This document shows, one piece after another, positions 37,032 through 43,578 of a stretch of 43,578 bases of DNA. Within the stretch, counting starts at the first letter, position 1. Every line of letters starts with the position of its first letter. A program made the position numbers and the translations under genes. Location: contig JADMKA010000149.1 of assembly GCA_018780145.1 (NCBI GenBank), positions 1 through 43,578 on the forward strand. The letters are read 5' to 3'. The notes beneath the pieces were generated by a model that did no database searches, was not told where the DNA came from, and saw nothing but the letters and a program-made list of their open reading frames with translations. The stretch comes from Vitreoscilla sp. Lineage in GTDB: Bacteria > Pseudomonadota > Gammaproteobacteria > Burkholderiales > Burkholderiaceae_C.

Positions 37032-37517
37032 ATGTCGAATCTCTCCTTGGCCCGCTTCAAGGAACAACTGGCTGCCTTGACCGCCGACATCGCCGGCCGC
37101 CCGCTCGACGCCGCGCTCGATGGCTGGCTCAACGCGCACCATGGCGCCGCCAGCAGCACCTATGCCGCGCTGAAGCAGTCGTGCCAGGCTGGCGTGGCGG
37201 AAGGCTGGCTCTGCGAGCGCGAAGGCGGCGGCATCCGGTACGGCCGCATCTTCAAGCCCGCACCCGAACTGCACGGCTTCTCGGTGGACGTGGTCGACAT
37301 GCGCGACATCGCCGGCCCGCACCACAGCCACCCGAACGGCGAAATCGACCTGGTGATGCCGCTGGAGGGCGAGGCCAGGTTCGACGGCCGCCCGGCCGGC
37401 TGGGTGGTGATGCCGCCGGGCAGCGCGCACCGGCCCACCGTTTCCGCCGGCCGTGCGCTCGTCCTGTACCTGCTGCCCGAGGGCCGCATCGATTTCACCA
37501 AGGCCGCCACGACATGA
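37032..37517 (+). CDS. DUF4863 (hydroxylaminobenzoate-lyase-like) protein
   Basis: This 161-residue protein has an N-terminal helical part and a C-terminal small cupin-like barrel. The metal-site motif HHSHPNGEIDLVMPL (residues about 97-111) is followed by GWVVMPPGSAHRPT. The family includes the 4-hydroxylaminobenzoate lyase PnbB of nitrobenzoate degraders and is regularly found in box clusters, where its role is not established to my knowledge. It is first in the rightward unit and its stop overlaps the next start (ATGA). A side reaction or product repair in aromatic acid metabolism is a guess. Confidence 0.8.
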   Translation: MSNLSLARFKEQLAALTADIAGRPLDAALDGWLNAHHGAASSTYAALKQSCQAGVAEGWLCEREGGGIRYGRIFKPAPELHGFSVDVVDMRDIAGPHHSHPNGEIDLVMPLEGEARFDGRPAGWVVMPPGSAHRPTVSAGRALVLYLLPEGRIDFTKAATT

Positions 37518-39070
37518 GCGAACTCCTTTTCAATCACCTGGGCGGCCGCTGGCAGGCCGGCACCGGTGCAGGCACCCCACTCGTCGACCCGGTGCTCGGC
37601 ACCGAGCTGGCCCGGGTGGATGCCACCGGGCTGGACCTGCGTGCCGGCTTCGACTTCGCCCGCGAACAAGGCGGGCGCGCCCTGCGGGCCATGAGCTACC
37701 GAGAGCGCGCCGCGATGCTGACCGCGGTCGTGAAGGTGCTTCAGGCGCAGCGGGAGGCGTACTACGCCATCGCCGCCGCGAACAGCGGCACGGTGAAGAA
37801 CGATTCGGCGGTGGACATCGACGGTGGCATCTACACCCTGCAGACCTACGCCAAGCTGGGCGAGGGTCTGGGCGACCGCCGCTTCCTGCTCGACGGCGAG
37901 CCGGCCCGGCTGGCCAAGGAGCCGGTGTTCCAGAGCCAGCATGTGCTGGTGCCCACGCGCGGGCTGGCGCTGTTCATCAACGCCTTCAACTTCCCGAGCT
38001 GGGGGTTGTGGGAGAAGGCCGCGCCGGCGCTGTTGTCCGGCGTGCCGGTGGTCGTCAAGCCGGCCACGGCCACGGCCTGGCTGACGCAGCAGATGGTGAA
38101 GGACGTGGTCGACGCGGGCGTGCTGCCGGCGGGCGCACTGTCCGTGGTCTGCGGCAGTTCGGCCGGCCTGCTCGACGCGCTGCAGCCCTTCGACGTGCTG
38201 TCGTTCACCGGCTCGGCCGAGACGGCGGCGCTGATCCGCTCGCACCCTGCGGTGACGCAGCGCTCGGTGCGCGTGAACATCGAGGCCGACAGCGTCAACA
38301 GCGCCATGCTGTTGCCGGGCGAAGCGCCGGGCAGCGATGCCTTCGACCTGCTCGCCAAGGAGGTGGCCCGCGAGATGACACAGAAGTCCGGCCAGAAGTG
38401 CACCGCGATCCGCCGTGTGTTCGTGCCGGAGGCGCTGTACGCCCAGGCTGCCGAGGCGATCGGTGCGCGCCTGGCCAAGACCACTGTCGGCAACCCGCGC
38501 AACGAGACGGTTCGCATGGGCGCGCTGGTGAGCCGCGCCCAGCTGGCCGCGGTGCGCGAAGGCCTCGCGCACCGCCAGGCCCAGGCCGAGACGCTGCACG
38601 ACGGCAGCCGGCACGCGCTGGTCGATGCCGACCCGGCCATCGCCTGCTGCGTCGGGCCCACGCTGCTGGGCACCCGCGAGGCTGCGGGCAGCGACGCCAG
38701 CGACCGGGTGCACGACACCGAGGTGTTCGGGCCCGTGGCCACACTGATCCCTTACCGCGATGCTGCCCATGCGATGCAGCTCATCGCGCGCGGCCAGGGT
38801 TCGCTGGTGGCTTCGCTGTACGGCAGTGACGCCGGCGCGCTGGCCGCCGCGGCCCTCGAACTCGCGCCGCTGCATGGCCGGGTGCATGTCGTCAGCCCCG
38901 AGGTGGCGGCCCACCACACCGGCCACGGCAACGTGATGCCACAGTCGCTGCACGGCGGCCCGGGCCGCGCCGGTGGTGGCGAAGAGCTCGGCGGGCTTCG
39001 GGCCCTGAATTTCTACCACCGCCGCGCCGCCATCCAGGCCGGCACGGCGACGCTGGCCGCACTGGCCTGA
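37514..39070 (+). CDS. boxD: 3,4-dehydroadipyl-CoA semialdehyde dehydrogenase
   Basis: This NADP-dependent aldehyde dehydrogenase (518 residues) oxidises the BoxC product to 3,4-dehydroadipyl-CoA. Visible: [49 protein letters not shown] for the cofactor, [13 protein letters not shown] with the general-base Glu, and [14 protein letters not shown] with the catalytic Cys. It resembles the dehydrogenase half of PaaZ without the hydratase domain. The ATG is fixed by the ATGA overlap with the preceding gene. It lies 16 bases before the ligase gene. Confidence 0.92.
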   Translation: MSELLFNHLGGRWQAGTGAGTPLVDPVLGTELARVDATGLDLRAGFDFAREQGGRALRAMSYRERAAMLTAVVKVLQAQREAYYAIAAANSGTVKNDSAVDIDGGIYTLQTYAKLGEGLGDRRFLLDGEPARLAKEPVFQSQHVLVPTRGLALFINAFNFPSWGLWEKAAPALLSGVPVVVKPATATAWLTQQMVKDVVDAGVLPAGALSVVCGSSAGLLDALQPFDVLSFTGSAETAALIRSHPAVTQRSVRVNIEADSVNSAMLLPGEAPGSDAFDLLAKEVAREMTQKSGQKCTAIRRVFVPEALYAQAAEAIGARLAKTTVGNPRNETVRMGALVSRAQLAAVREGLAHRQAQAETLHDGSRHALVDADPAIACCVGPTLLGTREAAGSDASDRVHDTEVFGPVATLIPYRDAAHAMQLIARGQGSLVASLYGSDAGALAAAALELAPLHGRVHVVSPEVAAHHTGHGNVMPQSLHGGPGRAGGGEELGGLRALNFYHRRAAIQAGTATLAALA

Positions 39071-39086
39071 CGACGAGGAGACCCCC

Positions 39087-40676
39087 ATGACAAGCACCGC
39101 TGCCGCCGATGTCCCGGCGCCCCCCGACACCTTCAACTTCGCCCAGCACCTGCTGGCTGCCAACGCCGGCCGTGCAGACAAGGCGGCGTTCATCGACGAC
39201 CTGGGCCCGCTGAGCTACGGCCAGGTCGGCGAGCGCGTGCGCCGCCTCGCCACCGGCTTGCGCGCGCTGGGCCTGAGGCGCGAGGAGCGCGTGCTGCTGC
39301 TGATGCAGGACACGAACGACTGGCCGGTGAGCTTCCTGGGTGCGATGTACGCGGGCCTGGTGCCGGTGGCCGTCAACACGCTGCTCACCGCCGACGACTA
39401 CGCCTACATGCTGGAGCACAGCCGCGCGCAGGCGGTGCTGGTGTCCGGCGCGCTGCTGCCGGCGCTGACCAGTGCGCTGATCAAGTCGGACCACGAGGTC
39501 GGCAAGGTGATCGTCTCGCGGCCCGTCGCGCCGCTGCACCCGGCCGAGGTGGAATTCGAGACCTTCCTTGCCGCCCATGCGCCGATGGCCAAGGCCGCCG
39601 CCACCAGCCCGGACGACCCCGGCTTCTGGCTCTACTCCTCCGGCTCCACCGGCCGCCCCAAGGGCACGGTGCACTCGCACGCCAACCCCTACTGGACCGG
39701 TGAGCTGTACGGCAAGGGCGTTCTGGGCCTGACCGAGGCGGACGTCTGCTTCTCGGCCGCCAAGCTGTTCTTCGCCTACGGGCTGGGCAACGCGCTGACC
39801 TTCCCGATGAGCGTCGGCGCGACCACGATCCTGATGGCCGAGCGGCCGACGCCCGATGCCACCTTCAAGCGCTGGCGCGGCGAGGTGGGTGGCGTGAAGC
39901 CCACGGTGTTCTACGGCGCGCCGACCGGCTTTGCCGGCATGCTGGCCTCGCCGAACCTGCCGCAACGCGCCGAGGTGGCGATGCGCCTCGTCTCGTCAGC
40001 CGGCGAGGCCTTGCCGGCCGAGCTGGGCGAGCGCTTCAAGGCTCACTTCGGCGTCGACATCGTCGACGGCATCGGCTCCACCGAGATGCTGCACATCTTC
40101 CTTTCGAACCGGCCCGAGCGGGTGCGCTATGGCACCACCGGCTGGCCGGTGCCCGGCTACGAGATCGCGCTGCGCGGTGACGACGGCGGCCCGGTGCCCG
40201 ATGGCGAACCGGGTGACCTCTACATCCAGGGCCCCTCGGCCGCGATGATGTACTGGGGCAACCGCGTCAAGACCCGCGAGACCTTCCAGGGCGGCTGGAC
40301 CAAGAGCGGCGACAAGTACATCCGCAACGCCGATGGCAGCTACACCTACGGCGGCCGCAGCGACGATATGCTCAAGGTCAGCGGCATCTATGTCTCCCCC
40401 TTTGAGGTGGAGGCCACGCTCGTGCAGCACCCGGCGGTGCTGGAGGCGGCGGTGATCGGTGTGCCGGATGCGGAAGGGCTGACCAAGACCAAGGCCTTCG
40501 TCGTGCTGAAGGCCGGCGCCAGCGCCACCGACGCCGAGCTGAAGGCCTTCGTGAAAGACAAGCTGGCGCCCTACAAGTACCCGCGCCAGATCGAGTTCGT
40601 GGCCGATCTGCCGAAGACGGCCACCGGCAAGATCCAGCGCTTCAAGCTGCGCGAACAGGAGACGGGTCCGAAGTGA
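39087..40676 (+). CDS. bclA: Benzoate-CoA ligase
   Basis: This ANL enzyme of 529 residues activates benzoate with ATP and CoA. Features: FNFAQHLLAANAGRADKAAFI at the start, P-loop WLYSSGSTGRPKGTVHSH, the aryl-binding segment AKLFFAYGLGNALTFPMSVG, GIGSTEMLHIFLSN, YGGRSDDMLKVSGIYVSPFE in the hinge, and PKTATGKIQRFKL with the catalytic Lys. The FFAYGLGN segment is diagnostic for benzoate-CoA ligases versus general acyl-CoA ligases. GAGGAGA lies before the ATG. It is the third gene of the rightward unit and supplies benzoyl-CoA for both BoxAB and BoxR. Confidence 0.95.
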   Translation: MTSTAAADVPAPPDTFNFAQHLLAANAGRADKAAFIDDLGPLSYGQVGERVRRLATGLRALGLRREERVLLLMQDTNDWPVSFLGAMYAGLVPVAVNTLLTADDYAYMLEHSRAQAVLVSGALLPALTSALIKSDHEVGKVIVSRPVAPLHPAEVEFETFLAAHAPMAKAAATSPDDPGFWLYSSGSTGRPKGTVHSHANPYWTGELYGKGVLGLTEADVCFSAAKLFFAYGLGNALTFPMSVGATTILMAERPTPDATFKRWRGEVGGVKPTVFYGAPTGFAGMLASPNLPQRAEVAMRLVSSAGEALPAELGERFKAHFGVDIVDGIGSTEMLHIFLSNRPERVRYGTTGWPVPGYEIALRGDDGGPVPDGEPGDLYIQGPSAAMMYWGNRVKTRETFQGGWTKSGDKYIRNADGSYTYGGRSDDMLKVSGIYVSPFEVEATLVQHPAVLEAAVIGVPDAEGLTKTKAFVVLKAGASATDAELKAFVKDKLAPYKYPRQIEFVADLPKTATGKIQRFKLREQETGPK

Positions 40677-41473
40677 GCAGCCTGTTCGCCGAGATCGCCT
40701 GGCGCGGCCAGCCCACCCGCATCGAGCATGCCTGGGTGGGGGTGGAGAGCGCCGGCGCCCCGCTGATCGTCTTCCTGCACGAAGGCCTGGGCTCGTTGGC
40801 GATGTGGAAGGATTTTCCGCAGCGCCTGTGCGACTCGGCAGGTTGCCGTGGCCTGGTGTACTCGCGGCCCGGTTATGGCCGCTCGACGCCGCGCGCGCCC
40901 GAGGAGGCCTGGGGCCTGGATTTCATGCACCGCCAGGCGCACGAGGTGCTGCCGGCGCTGCTGGCCGCGCTGGGCGTCGACACGGCGGCCCACCCGCCCT
41001 GGCTGTTCGGCCACAGCGACGGGGCCTCGATCGCGCTGCTGCATGCCGCACGCTTCACCCGTCAGGTGGCCGGTGCCATCGTGCTGGCGCCGCACATCCT
41101 GGTGGAGGATCTGTCGGTCGCCAGCATCGAGCAGGCCCGCATCGCTTACCGCGAGACCGACCTGCGCGGCCGTCTGGCGAAGTACCACGACGACCCCGAC
41201 TCGGCCTTCTGGGGCTGGAACCGGATCTGGCTCGATCCGGCGTTCCGCGCCTGGAGCATCGAGTCGGAGATCGCCTCCATCGCCTGCCCGCTGATGGCGG
41301 TGCAGGGGTTGGACGACGAGTACGGCACGCTGGAGCAGATCCGCGGCATCGCCAGGCGAGTGCCGGGTACGCGCCTGCTGGAGCTGCCCGATTGCGGCCA
41401 CTCGCCGCATCGGGATCAGGCGGCGGCGGTCATCGACGCTGCCGCCACCTTCATCAGGCTCAATCCAGGCTGA
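40673..41473 (+). CDS. Alpha/beta hydrolase of the benzoate cluster
   Basis: This 266-residue serine hydrolase begins at a GTG overlapping the ligase stop (GTGA). Motifs: FLHEGLGSLAMWKDFP (oxyanion), YSRPGYGRS, LFGHSDGASIALLHA with the nucleophile Ser, and the C-terminal QGLDDEYGTLEQ (Asp) and LPDCGHSPHRDQ (His). It could hydrolyse a benzoyl ester or a CoA thioester, or repair a lactone; no experiment-backed role comes to mind. Translational coupling to the CoA ligase suggests a link to benzoate supply or to release of benzoyl-CoA. Its last 14 bases overlap the end of the convergent gene. Confidence 0.85.
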   Translation: MSSLFAEIAWRGQPTRIEHAWVGVESAGAPLIVFLHEGLGSLAMWKDFPQRLCDSAGCRGLVYSRPGYGRSTPRAPEEAWGLDFMHRQAHEVLPALLAALGVDTAAHPPWLFGHSDGASIALLHAARFTRQVAGAIVLAPHILVEDLSVASIEQARIAYRETDLRGRLAKYHDDPDSAFWGWNRIWLDPAFRAWSIESEIASIACPLMAVQGLDDEYGTLEQIRGIARRVPGTRLLELPDCGHSPHRDQAAAVIDAAATFIRLNPG

Positions 41474-42437
41474 TGTTGGCCTTCTTCACCAGCTGCTCGT
41501 AGACCTTGGATTTGGTCTCGGTGTTGCGGGTGATCTCTTCCGGCGTCCAGCTGATCGGCTCGAACGCGAAGGTGTCGAAGCGCGACTTCAGCTCGGCATC
41601 CGTCAGCACCTTGGCCATGTCGGCGTTGATCTTGTTGCGCACGGCCAGCGGCAGGCCCTTGGGTGCCACCAGCACGACGAACGCATTGACGTCGAAGTCC
41701 TTCGGGCCACCGGCCTCGGCGGCGGTGGGCACCTCCGGCAGTTGCGGCAGGCGCTTGGAGGCCGCCACGGCGAGGTAGCGCAGCTTGCCGGCCTTGTAGG
41801 CGCCGGAGCTGGAGGGCAGGGTGCCCAGGCTCCAGGCCACGTCGCCCGCGCCCACCGAGGTGAACAGCTGGCTCACCTCGCGGTAGGGCACGTGGGTCAT
41901 CGAGATGCCGGTCTGCAGCTCCAGCAGTTCGCCACCCAGGTGGCCCGGGCTGCCGACGCCCCAGGAACCGTAGGTGACCTTGGCGGGCGCGGCCTTCGAG
42001 GCCGCGATGACGTCGCCCAGGGTCTTGAAGGGTGAATCCTTGCCGACCGCGACCAGGAAGGTGGTGCGAAAGATCGAGGCCACCGGTTCGAAGGCCCTCA
42101 GCGCGTCGGCGCCACGTTGCCGGTAGAGGTGCGGCACGGCGGCCAGGTGGTCGCTGTCCAGCTGCAGCAGGGTGTAGCCGTCCGGTGCGGCGCGTTTCAC
42201 CGCGTCCATCGCGATGAAGCCACCGCCGCCCGGGCGGTTCTCCACCTGCACGCGCTGGCCCCAGAGCTGGCCCAGCTTGTCGGCGACCAGGCGCAGCGTG
42301 GCGTCGGGCCCGCTGCCGGCGGCGAAGGCGGTGACCAGGGTCACCGGCTTGCTCGGGAAATCGCCTTGGGCCAGCGCGGCCCAGGGCGACAGGGTGCCGG
42401 CCGCCACGAGGCTGGCCAGGAGGGTTCTGCGGTTCAT
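41460..42437 (-). CDS. Bug-family (TTT) periplasmic solute-binding protein
   Basis: This 325-residue periplasmic receptor has a leader MNRRTLLASLVAAGTLSPWAALA and the Bug/TctC signature FPSKPVTLVTAFAAGSGPDA, VENRPGGGGFIAMDAV, HVPYREVSQLFTSVGAGDV and PTAAEAGGPKDFDV. Such proteins bind carboxylates, often aromatic or tricarboxylic acids. Burkholderiales hold hundreds of them without their own membrane partners. No TctA/TctB genes are here either. It is the last gene of the gentisate unit (28 bases after the dioxygenase), so an aromatic-acid ligand is a reasonable guess. Confidence 0.9.
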   Translation of the reverse strand: MNRRTLLASLVAAGTLSPWAALAQGDFPSKPVTLVTAFAAGSGPDATLRLVADKLGQLWGQRVQVENRPGGGGFIAMDAVKRAAPDGYTLLQLDSDHLAAVPHLYRQRGADALRAFEPVASIFRTTFLVAVGKDSPFKTLGDVIAASKAAPAKVTYGSWGVGSPGHLGGELLELQTGISMTHVPYREVSQLFTSVGAGDVAWSLGTLPSSSGAYKAGKLRYLAVAASKRLPQLPEVPTAAEAGGPKDFDVNAFVVLVAPKGLPLAVRNKINADMAKVLTDAELKSRFDTFAFEPISWTPEEITRNTETKSKVYEQLVKKANISLD

Positions 42438-42465
42438 GAAGTGGTCCAGTCGGGTCGGGTGAAGA

Positions 42466-43494
42466 TCAGGCGGCCAGGCGTTGCTCGCGGAAGAAGCCGA
42501 GCTTCTCCTGCGCCACGCGGTCGGAGTAGGAGAAGAGCACCAGGTCGTCGGCCGCGTGCAGCGTGTAGGCCATCCAGCCCGGCACCACCACGATGTCGCG
42601 CGGGGTGAGGGCCAGGCTCTGCCCGCCCACCCGCAGCTCGCCGTGGCCTTCGACCACCGTGAACACGGTGCCGTCCGTCGAGCGGTAGGGCAGGGTGGCG
42701 AAGCCGGCCGGCAGCAGGCGGATCATGGTGGCGATGGTGGGCATGGCCCAGCCGCCGTCGGTGGGGTTGATGTAGCGCATCAGGTGGCCGGTATGCGCGT
42801 CGGGTGCGCCGGCGCGGGTGAGCGCCTGCAGGGCCTCGCGGGTGCGGGCATAGGGGTAGTTGAAGACCGGCGAGTTCAGCGAGCCGTTGCGCCAGCCCAC
42901 CGGCAGCAGGCCGCTGCCATAGCGTGCCAGCGCGTCGCCCACCGGGCGGTGGACGGCGGCTTCTTCCTCGGCATGGTCCTCGCGGAAGGTGCTGTTGAAG
43001 AAGGCGCAGATGGGGATGTCCAGCCCATCCAGCCAGACCATCGGGCCCGCGCCCTCGTTGCCGTGGTGGTGCCAGGTCCACGAGGGCGTGATGACGAAGT
43101 CGCCAGGCTCCATCAGCGTCTTTTCGCCGTCCACCGCGGTGTAGGCGCCATGGCCTTCGACGATGAAGCGCAGCGCGCTCTGGGTGTGGCGGTGGGCAGG
43201 TGCCACCTCGCCGGGCATGATCAGCTGCAGGCCCGCGTAGAGCGTCTGCGTGATCTGCGAGCTGCCAGTCAGCGCCGGGTTCTCCAGGATCAGCACGCGG
43301 CGCTCGGCCTCTCGGGCGCTGATGTGCTCGGCCGATTCGAGCACCGCGGGCCGCAGTGCGTCATAGCCCCAGCGGTGGGCCACGCCCACGGGGGTGGGCT
43401 CCACGGGCACCAGGCTCTTCAGCCGCGTCCACAGGGGCGCCAGGTGCTGCGGGGCGATGCGGTCGTAGTAGGCCGCGCGGGTCTGCTCGCTCAT
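42466..43494 (-). CDS. Gentisate 1,2-dioxygenase
   Basis: This bicupin Fe(II) enzyme (342 residues) splits gentisate to maleylpyruvate (known as GtdA/NagI). The N-terminal cupin has the iron ligands in PAHRHTQSALRFIVEGHGAYT and TPSWTWHHHGNEG. The C-terminal cupin (YRSTDGTVFTVVEGHGELRV, VVPGWMAYTLHA) lacks most ligands, as usual. The opening YYDRIAPQHLAPLW is typical. Its start lies one base after the stop of the upstream hydrolase gene, so they are co-translated. It would allow growth on 3-hydroxybenzoate or salicylate via gentisate. Confidence 0.93.
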   Translation of the reverse strand: MSEQTRAAYYDRIAPQHLAPLWTRLKSLVPVEPTPVGVAHRWGYDALRPAVLESAEHISAREAERRVLILENPALTGSSQITQTLYAGLQLIMPGEVAPAHRHTQSALRFIVEGHGAYTAVDGEKTLMEPGDFVITPSWTWHHHGNEGAGPMVWLDGLDIPICAFFNSTFREDHAEEEAAVHRPVGDALARYGSGLLPVGWRNGSLNSPVFNYPYARTREALQALTRAGAPDAHTGHLMRYINPTDGGWAMPTIATMIRLLPAGFATLPYRSTDGTVFTVVEGHGELRVGGQSLALTPRDIVVVPGWMAYTLHAADDLVLFSYSDRVAQEKLGFFREQRLAA

Positions 43495-43495
43495 G

Positions 43496-43578
43496 TCACA
43501 CCACCTTCACGCTGAGTTCGCCCAGGCCGTCGATGCCGCCGCGCATCGTCTGGCCGCGTTCCACCTTGCCGACGCCCT
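43496..43578 (-). CDS. C-terminus of a fumarylacetoacetate-hydrolase-family protein (partial)
   Basis: The last 26 codons are in the window: GVGKVERGQTMRGGIDGLGE and LSVKVV before TGA. This is the usual end of fumarylpyruvate hydrolases (FAH fold), which act after gentisate cleavage and isomerisation. Its place directly before the dioxygenase gene supports that reading. The rest lies beyond the right edge. Confidence 0.75.
   Translation of the reverse strand, partial: GVGKVERGQTMRGGIDGLGELSVKVV

Overview
The window comes from a high-GC chromosome of a betaproteobacterium, most likely Burkholderiales. The evidence is the box-type aerobic benzoate cluster with BoxR, a Bug/TTT solute receptor, ACAD-associated kinases, and overlapping TGATG/GTGA gene junctions with strong third-position GC. 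A few stretches (1-3200 and about 14400-17000) look less GC-rich and may be acquired.

Layout. (1) 1-3250 is the right end of an integrated element: an IS21-like terminus at the left edge, an AlpA-type regulator, a DUF6387-like protein, a P4-type integrase, tandem repeats at its promoter, and the 3' part of tRNA-Arg(ACG) as attachment site, followed by the tRNA's own terminator. (2) 3419-13042 is a CoA-thioester catabolic locus: a GntR/FCD regulator, acyl-CoA ligase, TPP enzyme, acyl-CoA dehydrogenase, SDR, ACAD-linked phosphotransferase, AEC transporter, then Rieske, epoxide-hydrolase-like and quinone-oxidoreductase genes. Three intergenic areas share the operator-like palindrome TCTGAATTCAGA. 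Four genes have lost internal or terminal segments, so the pathway looks as if it is decaying. (3) 13278-18000 holds a PilZ protein, a DUF4256-type protein, a secreted HAF-repeat protein, a PQQ-like beta-propeller protein and a GNAT acetyltransferase. (4) 18181-22978 holds a hybrid histidine kinase with a periplasmic ABC-type sensor, then a MarR regulator with a serine-hydrolase lipoprotein. (5) 23004-27891 holds a siderophore-interacting reductase and a periplasmic copper-handling operon (two small exported proteins, a TolC-like lipoprotein, a multicopper oxidase, a cupredoxin). (6) 27931-41473 is a complete box benzoate pathway in two transcription units around boxR. (7) 41460-43578 holds a Bug receptor, gentisate 1,2-dioxygenase and the end of a fumarylpyruvate-hydrolase-like gene.

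How it works together. Benzoate is activated by the CoA ligase (39087-40676), epoxidised by BoxAB, and hydrolytically opened by BoxC. The semialdehyde is oxidised by the aldehyde dehydrogenase (37514-39070), and beta-oxidation by the hydroxyacyl-CoA dehydrogenase and PcaF gives acetyl-CoA and succinyl-CoA. BoxR probably senses benzoyl-CoA with its shikimate-kinase-like domain. TGCA-N6-TGCA-type sites lie at both promoters. The gentisate genes suggest that hydroxybenzoate use sits beside benzoate use.

Most notable: the shared operator palindrome that predicts a local GntR regulon; the cluster of internally deleted genes inside that regulon; and a GC-rich palindromic repeat that appears to have inserted in frame into the acyl-CoA ligase, with a related copy between boxR and boxC. 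I did not find a wholly unknown system.
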